From the NCBI RefSeq assembly GCF_937920985.1, contig NZ_CALDXR010000059.1, positions 1-64,000 of the forward strand: DNA of 64,000 nucleotides. Direction: 5' to 3'. Of the stretch, positions 1 to 8,380 are shown one piece after another. The stretch comes from an uncultured Phascolarctobacterium sp. Lineage in GTDB: Bacteria; Bacillota; Negativicutes; Acidaminococcales; Acidaminococcaceae. The notes below the pieces were generated by a model. That model did not search any database. It saw only the letters and a list, made by a program, of their open reading frames with translations, and was not told where the DNA came from. Within the stretch, counting starts at the first letter, position 1, and the number at the start of each line of letters is the position of its first letter. A program made the translations under genes and the position numbers.

Positions 1-134
1 CGTTTGGAAGCTTGCTCCTGCTCTTTCTGAGCAATTATATGTTGTTGTGTATCTAATTGAGCTGCATCAGCATATACAGGCAATAAAAAACCTGCTGCCA
101 AAACTAATGACGAAACCACCAATCCTTTTCCCAC
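1..134 (-). CDS. N-terminus of a secreted/outer-membrane protein, ShlB/FhaC-like (partial)
   Basis: Only the first 44 codons are in the window; the gene runs off the left edge. A GTG start at 134-132 is preceded by AGGTGA about 5 nt upstream. The product begins MGKGLVVSSLVLAAGFLLPV and continues to a VYADA-type signal peptidase site, then a Gln/Glu-rich stretch (DTQQHIIAQKEQEQAS). A signal peptide followed by such a QQ/EQE segment is common at the mature N-terminus of ShlB/FhaC/HecB two-partner secretion transporters, so that family is my inference; too little is visible to exclude another exported protein. A perfect palindrome lies just upstream (160-180). Confidence 0.55.
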   Translation of the reverse strand, partial: MGKGLVVSSLVLAAGFLLPVYADAAQLDTQQHIIAQKEQEQASK

Positions 135-159
135 AAAATCACCTGCTTAAAATATTTTA

Positions 160-180
160 TAATTAAAGTAACTTTAATTA
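160..180. promoter_or_regulatory. perfect 21-nt palindrome upstream of the secretion gene
   Basis: The arms TAATTAAAGT and ACTTTAATTA are exact reverse complements around one central A. It lies 26 bp upstream of the GTG start of the left-edge gene, a usual place for a repressor operator overlapping a promoter. No regulator is identified. An AT-rich promoter element could also look like this. Confidence 0.45.
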
Positions 181-311
181 AACTATTCTTAAGATGATTC
201 TATCATAGAACTGCTTTTCTGTGAATAGATAAATGAATAATTTTCAAGCAAAAATGTACTAACTTACAGATTATTTCAACAAAAAGCATGTATACAATTA
301 GCTGCAAGCTT

Positions 312-340
312 AAAAAAACCGGCATCAAGCCGATGCCGGT
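312..340 (-). terminator. Rho-independent terminator
   Basis: CCGGCATC pairs with GATGCCGG, followed on the minus strand by a run of seven T. It ends the transcription unit of the M20 amidohydrolase and two membrane proteins. Confidence 0.85.
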
Positions 341-354
341 CAAAAGCAATTCTT

Positions 355-801
355 TTAAATTTGTCCCAAAGCCTTCAAAATGCACTGAGCAATAATCGCA
401 CTGGCAATATAGGTGCCTACAAAAACAACGATTGCCAGAATAACAATGCGCCAGCCAGTCTTAGCAAAGGCATCAAGGTCCTTGCCTATAGATACACCGG
501 CATAAGCCAGAATCGGGGTACACAGAGCCACAAAGCCAACATTTTTCACATAACCATTGACAATATCACTGCCCGGAACGCCGGGGATAGTCAAAATACA
601 GCCCAAGGTTACAACCCATGCTGCTGCAGGAATACCACCGGGGATATATTTGGACATCAGCATACCAACAAAAGCAATAACTGCCAAAATCAGCAAGCCG
701 GGAATAGACTCTATAATATTTGCCTTAGTTCCCAATACATTGGAGAACAAGCTCATGAAGGTTACAATAGCTAAAATGATAATTGTATCTTTAATTTTCA
801 T
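355..801 (-). CDS. small membrane protein, DUF340-like partner of the DUF3100 protein
   Basis: 148 residues, almost wholly hydrophobic, with about four or five membrane spans and a polar Gly/Pro-rich hinge (SKYIPGGIPAAAW). The ATG overlaps the TAA of the upstream DUF3100-like gene by one base and has a GAGAGGAAG ribosome site, so the two are translationally coupled. Its likely role is one half of a two-component inner-membrane carrier whose substrate is handled by the M20 hydrolase of the same operon; this is inferred from context only. It is the last gene before the terminator at 312-340. Confidence 0.7.
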   Translation of the reverse strand: MKIKDTIIILAIVTFMSLFSNVLGTKANIIESIPGLLILAVIAFVGMLMSKYIPGGIPAAAWVVTLGCILTIPGVPGSDIVNGYVKNVGFVALCTPILAYAGVSIGKDLDAFAKTGWRIVILAIVVFVGTYIASAIIAQCILKALGQI

Positions 802-1607
802 TATGCTTCCTCTCCTTTCTTATCAGCTTCAGGCAGTACGCCATATTTTATCTTATAGAATCTCTTATAGAGCCATTCGGTCATCGGCAGGCCCAGCCAT
901 ACGGACATATACAAACCGTCAAGACCAGAAAGCATATTACTTGCTGCGCCGAAAGCTGCCAGCTGATCAGCCATATCAGGATACATAGCAACCAAAGAGC
1001 CCACTGCAGCCGTCATCATGCTGGCAGAGCCTACGCCGGAGGCCATAGCCAGTGCATACGGATGAATCGGCAGTACAGAAGCAGCAACGCTGGCCATCAG
1101 GCCGAAGAAAATAGTACCGAAAACAGTACCGGCAATATAAACGCCCATAACGCCACGGCCTTCACTGCTGTCCAGGCCAAACTTTTCGCCGATAAGCGCA
1201 ACGTTCGGCTCACGTGCGATAGAATGCGCCGCACCGATGGTTTCGCGTTTCAGGCCCAGGTAAACAGCAACAGGTACGCCCAAAAGCACAGTACCGAGGT
1301 TACCGAACTCCTGCAGAATCAGCGCCGGAGAAGCAGCCAGAATCTTCGGCAGGGTAGGACCTACCAGCGTACCATAGCGTGCCATCAAAAGCATCAGCGT
1401 TACGCCGACAAGACTGCTGGCATCCAGCATTTCCTTTCTGCCGGACAGGTTCAAAAATTTAGGTGTTGTCAAAATACCCAAAAGCAGAGCGTACAGCATC
1501 GGCAGCAATACGATACGACCGATACCGAACTTCAGGGTATGAGTGCCGATCAGCTCGGAAACAATGATCAGCGCCAGAATTATGGCATGTAATTTAATAT
1601 TCTTCAT
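801..1607 (-). CDS. DUF3100-like membrane protein
   Basis: About 268 residues with seven or eight hydrophobic segments and a conserved-looking SGVGSASMMTAAVGS stretch near residue 195. It resembles the DUF3100 family, membrane proteins usually found beside a small DUF340-like partner and an M20 peptidase/amidohydrolase, as here. I chose the ATG at 1607 because GGGAGGG lies 6 nt upstream; an in-frame GTG exists five codons earlier inside that ribosome site. Transport of an amidated or peptidic substrate is inferred from gene order; nothing in the sequence identifies the substrate. Confidence 0.75.
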   Translation of the reverse strand: MKNIKLHAIILALIIVSELIGTHTLKFGIGRIVLLPMLYALLLGILTTPKFLNLSGRKEMLDASSLVGVTLMLLMARYGTLVGPTLPKILAASPALILQEFGNLGTVLLGVPVAVYLGLKRETIGAAHSIAREPNVALIGEKFGLDSSEGRGVMGVYIAGTVFGTIFFGLMASVAASVLPIHPYALAMASGVGSASMMTAAVGSLVAMYPDMADQLAAFGAASNMLSGLDGLYMSVWLGLPMTEWLYKRFYKIKYGVLPEADKKGEEA

Positions 1608-1635
1608 TACATTCCCTCCCACAATTTTTTTATTT

Positions 1636-2946
1636 TTATCTATTAAAATAGCTTTCTAACTTTGCAATATACTCTTCCTTGGTCAGAATCGGCTTGAAGT
1701 CAGCCAGGATAGCCTTAGCCTCTTTCGCATCATCATACAGCAAATCTATCAGCATCATCGCAAAGGCTTTGGCAGGCAGCAGCACAGCAGCATTAAAATC
1801 TACCATATGGAAGTCAGGTGTATGCAGCAGGCCGTCCGTACCACCGATAAACGGATGGATAACAGGCATCAGATGTGATACGTCACCCATATCGGTGGAG
1901 GCGCTGAAATGACCGGCATCCTTTATCTCTACATCCGGATAAGCAATTTTCGCATTTGCTGCAAACAGCTCATTCATACGCTTGTTGCAGCTCAACGGGA
2001 ACATGCCGGGCAGTGTTTCGATAACAGTCTGTGCGCCGACAGCATCACCGCCGGCCTTAAGCGCTGCGTCAACGCGCGTATGGGTAGAATCAATAGCATC
2101 CATGGTTTTCGCACGCACATACAGCTCCAGGCGTACATCATCAGGCACGGAATTTACAAAGTCGCCACCCTTAGTAATAATCGGGTGTACACGCACTACA
2201 TCCTGCTCGCGGAAGGTTTCACGCAAAGCGTTGATGCCCATCAGACCCAGGCAGGCAGCATTCAGCGCGTTAACACCTTCATGCGGAGCGTCGGCTGCAT
2301 GAGCGGTTTTACCGATATAGCGAACAGTTTTACCTACAAAGCCGTTGCTGCTTTCACCGATAGAAACCGTAGGCTTCGGCATATTTTTATCGGCATGCAT
2401 CTGCATGGCCATATCAATATCATCAAAAGCGCCTTCATAAATCAGCTCACCCTTTCCGCTCATAAAATGCAGCTTGCCGGACTCCACTAACTTTTTGCGG
2501 TACGCAATTTCGATATATTCCTCAGCAGGAACACCGAAGAACACAACGTCACCGGCCAGCTCCGGCAGAACGCCGGATTTTACGATGCCGCAGGCAGCAG
2601 CAAGCATGGTGGAAATCTGCAGATTATGGCCACAGGCATGCGCTGCGCCTGTGGCAGGATCAGCCTTCGGGCTTGTCGGGCATCCAACTGCATCCAGCTC
2701 GCCTAAAACGGCAGCTGTCGGTCCGGGCTTGCCGCCTTTCGCACGTCCCTTAACACCATTGATTGCCAAGCCGGTCTGCGGCTCCAAGCCCAGGTCGCGC
2801 ATAAATTCTGCAACCTTGGCAGCGGTTTTGACTTCCTTGAAGCCTAATTCCGGTTCATCGTTGATGCTGGCACAAATAGCCTTTATCTTATCTGCATATG
2901 CGTCAATTGCAGCACACGCTTTTTCTTTTAAAATTTCTTTTGTCAT
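1636..2946 (-). CDS. M20-family amidohydrolase (AbgB-like)
   Basis: 436 residues. M20 metallopeptidases hydrolyse amide bonds of small acyl or peptide substrates with two metal ions. The metal-site motifs are visible: HACGHN near residue 110 and a PAEEY segment with the catalytic glutamate pair near 145, followed by a dimerisation lid and a C-terminal GGTDGLLHTPDFH segment that supplies the last metal histidine. It is closest in style to p-aminobenzoyl-glutamate hydrolase AbgB and related aminoacylases. The start at 2946 has GGAGGCG 7 nt upstream. It is first in an operon with two membrane proteins, which suggests import and hydrolysis of an N-acyl or peptide compound; the exact substrate is unknown. 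Confidence 0.85.
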   Translation of the reverse strand: MTKEILKEKACAAIDAYADKIKAICASINDEPELGFKEVKTAAKVAEFMRDLGLEPQTGLAINGVKGRAKGGKPGPTAAVLGELDAVGCPTSPKADPATGAAHACGHNLQISTMLAAACGIVKSGVLPELAGDVVFFGVPAEEYIEIAYRKKLVESGKLHFMSGKGELIYEGAFDDIDMAMQMHADKNMPKPTVSIGESSNGFVGKTVRYIGKTAHAADAPHEGVNALNAACLGLMGINALRETFREQDVVRVHPIITKGGDFVNSVPDDVRLELYVRAKTMDAIDSTHTRVDAALKAGGDAVGAQTVIETLPGMFPLSCNKRMNELFAANAKIAYPDVEIKDAGHFSASTDMGDVSHLMPVIHPFIGGTDGLLHTPDFHMVDFNAAVLLPAKAFAMMLIDLLYDDAKEAKAILADFKPILTKEEYIAKLESYFNR

Positions 2947-3008
2947 TTTAGTGCGCCTCCAGCGTACCTGTCTTTTCAACAAGTACATAAATAAAAATTT
3001 TTAAGTAT

Positions 3009-3044
3009 TTACCTAAATTATAGCATAATTATAGGTAAAGTCAA
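3009..3044 (-). promoter_or_regulatory. promoter with overlapping palindromic operator for the amidohydrolase operon
   Basis: On the minus strand TTGACT (3044-3039) and TATAAT (3022-3017) are 16 bp apart. An inverted repeat TTACCTA...TAGGTAA (3009-3038) starts at the -35 box and ends beyond the -10 box, with AT-rich partly symmetric inner bases. A repressor bound here would block RNA polymerase, so induction by the operon's substrate is a fair inference. The regulator is not in the window. Confidence 0.6.
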
Positions 3045-3266
3045 ATCAGGAAACTTGCAAAGGAAATCATTGCCTCATAGTGTGTAATTTGATGCATTAT
3101 CAGCCGTTTTCAGAATTTTGTCCACTAAATAAGCGCAGAAAAATGTTCACCAATCATATTTTTGTTAAGTTTTACAGTTTTTCTGTTTACTATTCACTAA
3201 TTTCTGTGCTAAAATATAAAAATGGTATTTGTCGGCAGAAAGAGCTTGTCTTAGCACAGCTAAATG

Positions 3267-3295
3267 CTGACAACTACAGCACATGTTGATATAAT
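3267..3295 (+). promoter_or_regulatory. candidate promoter for cysE
   Basis: CTGACA (3267-3272), a 17-bp spacer and TATAAT (3290-3295). The AAAGGAG ribosome site follows at 3301-3307, so the leader would be very short; a second AT-rich promoter further upstream (near 3200-3225) is possible. Confidence 0.4.
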
Positions 3296-3315
3296 ATAAA
3301 GAAAGGAGTCTTGAC

Positions 3316-4008
3316 ATGTTTGCTCAGATGAAAAAAGATATTGATGCCATTATGCTGCGCGACCCGGCCGCAAAAACAAGACTGGAGGCCGCACTGTGTT
3401 ATCCCGGGCTACATGCCATCTGGCTCCATCGTATAGCGCATCACTTTTATCTGAAGGGCTGGGTAGTATTCCCACGCCTGCTTAATACATTTTCCCGCTT
3501 TCTTACCGGTATTGACATCCATCCCGGTGCTAAACTTGGCCCTGGTCTTTTTATTGACCACGGTATGGGACTTGTTATCGGTGAAACTGCCGAGCTTGGC
3601 AGCAATGTCACGCTCTATCAGGGAGTTACCCTTGGCGGTACTGGCAAGGAAAAGGGTAAGCGCCATCCCACCATCGGCAACAATGTTGTTGTTTCCAGCG
3701 GTGCGAAGGTGCTCGGTTCCTTCAAGGTAGGCGACAATTCCAAAATTGGCAGTGGCAGCGTAGTTCTTAAAGAGGTTCCGCCCAATTCCGTCGTTGTTGG
3801 TGTACCCGGACGTGTTGTAACACGCAATGGTGTACGTATTGCCTCCAACAATGATGCCGAAAGCATGATTGACCTGAACCATGATAAGCTGCCTGATCCG
3901 GTAGCAGATTATGAAGAGCTGCTTGCCAAGCATATGGAAGAAATTAACGGCCGCCTCAAGGAACTGGAAAATCTTATTTATGACACTCAAAGTAAGCATT
4001 ATGACTAA
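3316..4008 (+). CDS. cysE: serine O-acetyltransferase
   Basis: 230 residues. CysE acetylates L-serine with acetyl-CoA, the first step of cysteine synthesis, in the cytoplasm. The N-terminal helical part is followed from about residue 65 by the left-handed beta-helix hexapeptide repeats with the typical HPGAKLGPGLFIDHGMG and GETAELGSNVTLYQGVTLGG motifs, holding the catalytic His of DHG. A ~50-residue acidic tail after the helix is longer than minimal forms. AAAGGAG lies 8 nt before the ATG. The GltD-like gene follows after 14 nt, so the two are probably co-transcribed; no cysK is adjacent. Confidence 0.95.
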   Translation: MFAQMKKDIDAIMLRDPAAKTRLEAALCYPGLHAIWLHRIAHHFYLKGWVVFPRLLNTFSRFLTGIDIHPGAKLGPGLFIDHGMGLVIGETAELGSNVTLYQGVTLGGTGKEKGKRHPTIGNNVVVSSGAKVLGSFKVGDNSKIGSGSVVLKEVPPNSVVVGVPGRVVTRNGVRIASNNDAESMIDLNHDKLPDPVADYEELLAKHMEEINGRLKELENLIYDTQSKHYD

Positions 4009-4022
4009 AAAGAGGTAGAAAA

Positions 4023-5411
4023 ATGAGCAGAACAATGACCACAGCAGAAGCCATTCAGGAAGCACGCCGCTGCCTGAACTGTGCGCGCCCTACATGCCGC
4101 ACCGGCTGTCCGATTGAAAACAATATTCCCGGCTTTATCCGTGCCTTAAGCGAAGGTAATATCGGTATGGCTTACGAAATTATTTCCGAACGCAGCAATC
4201 TGCCCGCTATCTGCGGACGTGTCTGCCCTCATGAGCGGCAGTGTGAAGCACATTGCGTGCTGACCAAAAAGAAATGCGGTATTGAAATCGGCAGCTTGGA
4301 AATGTTCGTTGCTGATTTTGCCCATAACAATGATTTAAAGCCCACACAGCCATCAAGCAAGCTGCGCGGTAAGGTTGCCGTAATCGGCTCCGGCCCGGCA
4401 GGTCTTACCGTTGCCGGTGATTTAGCCAAAATGGACTTCGATGTTACTATTTTCGAAGCACAAAGCGAGCCCGGCGGCGTATTGCTTTTCGGCATTCCGG
4501 AATTCCGTCTGCAAAAGGATGTTGTCCGCCGTGAAATCAGCGAGCTGCAGCACATCGGCGTAGAAATACGCACCAAGCAGCTTGCCGGCGTAGATTTTAC
4601 CGTAGATGACCTTTTTGCCCAAGGCTACGATGCAATTTTCATGGGCACAGGCACCTCCCTGCCGCGCACGCTGGATATCCCCGGCAAGGAGCTGTCCGGT
4701 ATTTTGACCGCAACCTACTTCCTGCGTATGGTTGTACTGGCTGACGGAGGCAAGCTGGATGCCAGCGAAACACTGCTGCACACCGGTGACAACGTTATCG
4801 TTGTCGGCGCAGGCAACGTTGCTATGGATGCTGCCCGTACCTCCATCCGCCGCGGCGCCAAAAACGTCACCATCGTCTACCACAAAACGGAAGCTGAAAT
4901 TTCTGCTTTTCCATCTGAATATGAAGCCGCTGTTGCCGAAGGTGTACAGTTCCGCTTCCTGAAGCAGCCTATCGCTTACTTCAATAAGAAGCAGATGCGC
5001 GCCTTAAAGAATATCCGCCGTCAGGCTACGGCAGCGGACGAAACCAAATTGGCCGGCTTATTGCTGCAAAACATCACCAAAACCGAAAACGGTGAGTTTA
5101 TTGCAGAAGGCGGTCAGGAGCTTATCCCCTGCGACTGCGTTATCCTCGCAGTAGGCCAGAAACCCGCAGCACGTATTGTTTCCAGTACCAAAGGTATTCA
5201 GGTTGATAAGCAGGGCTTTGTTATTACCCGTGACCGTCCCTACGGCATGACTACCCGCGCCGGTGTCTTCAGCAGCGGCGATGTGGTACATGGTCCTGCT
5301 ACCGTCGTATTGGCGATGAAGGAATCGAAGAAGGTAGCTGCAGGCATTGCGCAATATGTTGATGCCAAAAAGCTGCTGGAAGACTGCACTATGGATTCCA
5401 CTACTCTGTAA
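4023..5411 (+). CDS. GltD/NfnB-like NAD(P)H oxidoreductase, glutamate synthase small-subunit type
   Basis: 462 residues. The N-terminus carries the 4Fe-4S cluster cysteines (CLNCARPTCRTGCPIENN near 17-34 and CGRVCPHERQCEAHC near 64-78). The FAD site GSGPAGLTVAGDLA lies near 117 and the NAD(P) site VGAGNVAMDAARTS near 261. A C-terminal SSGDVVHGPATVVLAM segment completes the FAD fold. The family passes electrons between NAD(P)H and a partner subunit. No large glutamate synthase subunit is nearby, so the partner and exact reaction are open (GltD-like, NfnB-like or PreT-like). It follows cysE closely and ends at a strong bidirectional hairpin. Confidence 0.85.
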   Translation: MSRTMTTAEAIQEARRCLNCARPTCRTGCPIENNIPGFIRALSEGNIGMAYEIISERSNLPAICGRVCPHERQCEAHCVLTKKKCGIEIGSLEMFVADFAHNNDLKPTQPSSKLRGKVAVIGSGPAGLTVAGDLAKMDFDVTIFEAQSEPGGVLLFGIPEFRLQKDVVRREISELQHIGVEIRTKQLAGVDFTVDDLFAQGYDAIFMGTGTSLPRTLDIPGKELSGILTATYFLRMVVLADGGKLDASETLLHTGDNVIVVGAGNVAMDAARTSIRRGAKNVTIVYHKTEAEISAFPSEYEAAVAEGVQFRFLKQPIAYFNKKQMRALKNIRRQATAADETKLAGLLLQNITKTENGEFIAEGGQELIPCDCVILAVGQKPAARIVSSTKGIQVDKQGFVITRDRPYGMTTRAGVFSSGDVVHGPATVVLAMKESKKVAAGIAQYVDAKKLLEDCTMDSTTL

Positions 5412-5426
5412 TACAAAAAGCATACA

Positions 5427-5468
5427 AAAACCGTCATTTCCCCAACAAGCTGAGGAAATGACGGTTTT
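5427..5468. terminator. bidirectional terminator between convergent genes
   Basis: AAAACCGTCATTTCC pairs with GGAAATGACGGTTTT around a 12-nt loop, with A-rich and T-rich flanks on both sides. It serves the plus-strand cysE unit and the minus-strand kinase gene. Confidence 0.9.
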
Positions 5469-5475
5469 CTTTACT

Positions 5476-6288
5476 TTATTCGCTATATTTTCTATATGCG
5501 GTGTGGTTGGTGCAGCCGACAATGTTATTGATAGCAAAGCCATGCTTGAGCGCAGCAGTGACAAATTTCTTTGCCTGCAGCACAGCTTCCTTCATGCTCA
5601 GGCCGTCTGCCAAACCTGCAGTGATTGCTGCCGAGAAGGTGCAGCCTGCGCCATGGTTGTAGGAAGGATAAATCTTCGGCACAGCCATTTCTGTGAATTC
5701 CTTGCCATCGTAGAAAATATCAATAGCGGAATTATCGCTCAGACGCTCGCCGCCCTTGATAACAACGCTCTTGGCACCGGCAGCAACCATTTTCTCTGCT
5801 GCTTCCTTAATCTGCTCTACAGTAGTAACCTCCGGCATATCCGCAAGATAAGCAGCCTCCACGGTATTAGGTGTAATAACATCGCAGCGCGGCATCAGCA
5901 GCTTTTTGATAGATTCTGCCGCATCCGGCACCAGAATCAGGTCACAACCCTTGCAGACCATAACCGGATCAATAACAACGTTCTGCAAATTGTACTTATC
6001 AATAGTTGCCGCAACCAGTTCTACCAGCTCAGCACTTCCCAGCATACCGGTTTTCATCGCATTGATGCCAACGCCTTCAATCGCTGTCACCAGCTGCTTT
6101 TCTACCAAATCCAAGGGCAACGGGAATACGCTGTGCTCCCAGGTAGTAGGATGCATAGTAACAATGCAGGTCAAAGCAGGCATACCATAAACGCCCAGCT
6201 CCTCCATAGTTTTAATATCCGCTTCCATACCGGCGCCGCCGCTTGTATCGCTGCCGGCAATAGTCAATGCTTTATTCATCAAGGTCAT
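5476..6288 (-). CDS. hydroxymethylpyrimidine / pyridoxine kinase (ThiD/PdxK family)
   Basis: 270 residues, ribokinase fold. The N-terminus MNKALTIAGSDTSGGAGMEA is the substrate-binding signature of ThiD-type kinases, and NHGAGCTFSAAI near residue 210 (standard GxGD/C-type anion hole) marks the active site. The TTWEHSVFPLPLD segment resembles PdxK-like ThiD paralogues that phosphorylate pyridoxine, pyridoxal or HMP; which vitamin is preferred cannot be read from sequence. The start at 6288 has AAGGAGTG 7 nt upstream; the open frame extends further but lacks a ribosome site. The gene stands alone. Confidence 0.85.
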   Translation of the reverse strand: MTLMNKALTIAGSDTSGGAGMEADIKTMEELGVYGMPALTCIVTMHPTTWEHSVFPLPLDLVEKQLVTAIEGVGINAMKTGMLGSAELVELVAATIDKYNLQNVVIDPVMVCKGCDLILVPDAAESIKKLLMPRCDVITPNTVEAAYLADMPEVTTVEQIKEAAEKMVAAGAKSVVIKGGERLSDNSAIDIFYDGKEFTEMAVPKIYPSYNHGAGCTFSAAITAGLADGLSMKEAVLQAKKFVTAALKHGFAINNIVGCTNHTAYRKYSE

Positions 6289-6424
6289 AAAGACACACTC
6301 CTTCACTTTAATAATGTAATCATTATAACCTATCGGCTGGCATCTGAATAAGCTCAATTTATGGATATTTAATATGGTCAGTTCAGACTATCGTTTATAA
6401 AAGAGCAAAACTGGCGCAAACTTT

Positions 6425-8287
6425 TTAGAAGGTATAAGTGTAGGTCACATGCACCATGCGCGGCAGGCAGTAATACTTGGTAGTAGCGCCAGGATTGCTT
6501 ACGATATCATCGCGGTCGAAAATATTCTCCACGCCAAGCTCTACCGTGCTGCTCTTGTCAAGCTTATAGCCGGCAATAAAGTTTACCGGCAGCAAATCGC
6601 CCCAGCCACTGGCTCTATCCGTAGTAAACATGCCTGTCAGCGCAGCATTGAACTTAGCATCATGGTATTTAATACTTGCATTGTATTGCTCGCGTGCAAA
6701 TTTACGCTCCCAAACACCTTCCTTGTTTTTGCCCATAGGATTACAGAAATTAGCACCCAGAGAGTAGCTGTATTTACTGCCAAAATCCTTCTCATAGGTC
6801 AATTCCAGGCCTTTGTTTTTAAAGGACATATTGCGTGTTACATATGGATCTTCTATACTTCCATCACCGTCATATTCAATTGTGTCTAAATCCATATAAT
6901 ACAGCGCTGTTTTGAACATACTGGTCTTGGAGCTCTTTTTATAACCAAACTCATAGGTCCAGCCTTCTTCAGGCTCCAGAAATGGATTAGCAGTAAAGTT
7001 AGCACCACCACCGCCATAAATCTGCGTAAAAGTAGGCATCTTAAAGGATTTTGCCGCATTGGCATATAAGCTGCTGTTGTTATCCAGCTTCTTCAGCAAA
7101 GCAAACTGCGGTGTAAAGGCATTATAACGCTTATTGGCCTCGACAACAGTTTCGCGAGCACCTACGGTAGCAGTATAGCCTGCGCCAAGATTCTTAGACA
7201 GCTGCGCAAATACCGCGTAATTCGTTCGGAATTCATTAATCTTCGTACCTGGCTTGATTTTTTTAGCTACGGTAATATCATTTTTATAAGAATCACGGGA
7301 GATTGTCGTACCAACAATAACATCACCAAAATTACCTGTAAGCTGCTTTTGCAAATCAAGGCCTATGGTATCAAAGCGTAAATGATCGAGCTTAGTCCAT
7401 TTAGAGTCCTTAACATTATAGGTCTGATTTCTGCGATTGCTGCGGTTATAAAACAAATTGGCACTCACGCTGTCATCCTTATATTGTAAGCGTGAAAAAT
7501 CATCAATATAATGATAATTGGCGTCCTCAGTAAGCTTGCTCCAGGTTTTTTCAAACTGATCGTAGGAATACTTGCTGTCGTTATGCTGGTGCGAGAAGCT
7601 CCAATTATCATCAAATTTATAGCTGGCAGTAAAGGACTTTTTGTTTAAATCGTTAATCTGCTTATATTTACTGCTATAACCCTTCAGCGGGTCGCTTTGC
7701 TCCAGCGCTACTGCAAAATTCAGCTTGTCGGCATTTAATGTCAGCGCTGCTTTTTCCCTGCCGTATTCGCCCTTAGTCAGAGATAAGGTGTTGGGCATTT
7801 TCTTTTTCGTGATGATATTGATAACACCGGTAGAAGCCTCGGAACCGTAAAGTGTAGAAGCAGCACCCTTAACAATTTCTACGCGAGCAATAGATTCTAC
7901 AGGAATGGAATCCAGATAATAGCTTTCATTGATATTGGCAGGCATACCGTCAATCATTACCACAGTGCCTTTATTCGCACCGCGCATCAGAACCTTGGCA
8001 TTCATGCCACCAAGCGATTGGCTGCCGCCATAGGAGTAGGTAGTCACACCACTTTGCAGACGCAAAGCATCAAAAAGATTAGAAGCGCCTGTTTCAGCAA
8101 GCTGCTTCTGTGATACGGTTGTAACGGAAGCAGGCGTATCTACATCACGCTTGCTTTCACGCTGCGCGGTAACAACCATGGTATCAAGATTGTATGTCTG
8201 TAAGTCATCGGCAAACGCCGGAGCCGCAAAAGATATATTAGCAGCCAGCATTGTGGCTGCCAGTAAAAACTGGGTATTTTTTCTCAT
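6425..8287 (-). CDS. TonB-dependent outer-membrane receptor
   Basis: 620 residues. A signal peptide ends at AFADD, followed by a TonB box-like DTMVVTAQRE. A plug domain (about 45-160) contains VLMRGANKGTVVMIDGMP and ARVEIVKGAASTLYGSEAS, and a ~22-strand beta-barrel ends in the aromatic residue needed for Bam assembly (YTYTF). The family imports iron chelates, cobalamin or sugars using TonB-ExbBD energy. The small size and plug look like siderophore/vitamin B12 receptors (FepA/BtuB type), but the ligand is not evident. It has its own strong promoter (8333-8361). Confidence 0.9.
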   Translation of the reverse strand: MRKNTQFLLAATMLAANISFAAPAFADDLQTYNLDTMVVTAQRESKRDVDTPASVTTVSQKQLAETGASNLFDALRLQSGVTTYSYGGSQSLGGMNAKVLMRGANKGTVVMIDGMPANINESYYLDSIPVESIARVEIVKGAASTLYGSEASTGVINIITKKKMPNTLSLTKGEYGREKAALTLNADKLNFAVALEQSDPLKGYSSKYKQINDLNKKSFTASYKFDDNWSFSHQHNDSKYSYDQFEKTWSKLTEDANYHYIDDFSRLQYKDDSVSANLFYNRSNRRNQTYNVKDSKWTKLDHLRFDTIGLDLQKQLTGNFGDVIVGTTISRDSYKNDITVAKKIKPGTKINEFRTNYAVFAQLSKNLGAGYTATVGARETVVEANKRYNAFTPQFALLKKLDNNSSLYANAAKSFKMPTFTQIYGGGGANFTANPFLEPEEGWTYEFGYKKSSKTSMFKTALYYMDLDTIEYDGDGSIEDPYVTRNMSFKNKGLELTYEKDFGSKYSYSLGANFCNPMGKNKEGVWERKFAREQYNASIKYHDAKFNAALTGMFTTDRASGWGDLLPVNFIAGYKLDKSSTVELGVENIFDRDDIVSNPGATTKYYCLPRMVHVTYTYTF

Positions 8288-8332
8288 ATATATTCATCCT
8301 CTCATGTGCATAAAACATCTGCCAAATATAAA

Positions 8333-8361
8333 TTTATAACACTTTTAAGGATGCTTGTCAA
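8333..8361 (-). promoter_or_regulatory. promoter of the TonB receptor gene
   Basis: TTGACA (8361-8356), a 17-bp spacer and TATAAA (8338-8333) on the minus strand, 45-75 bp before the start codon. No Fur-like repeat was recognised around it. Confidence 0.75.
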
Positions 8362-8380
8362 TAGGGTTTTGTAAACCTGG

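Noticed and set aside
3080..3289. 69-codon plus-strand frame upstream of cysE
   Set aside because: No ribosome site or family features; it overlaps the candidate cysE promoter.
5347..6351. 334-codon plus-strand frame opposite the ThiD/PdxK gene
   Set aside because: Composition shadow of the kinase gene, and it would read through the bidirectional terminator at 5427-5468.
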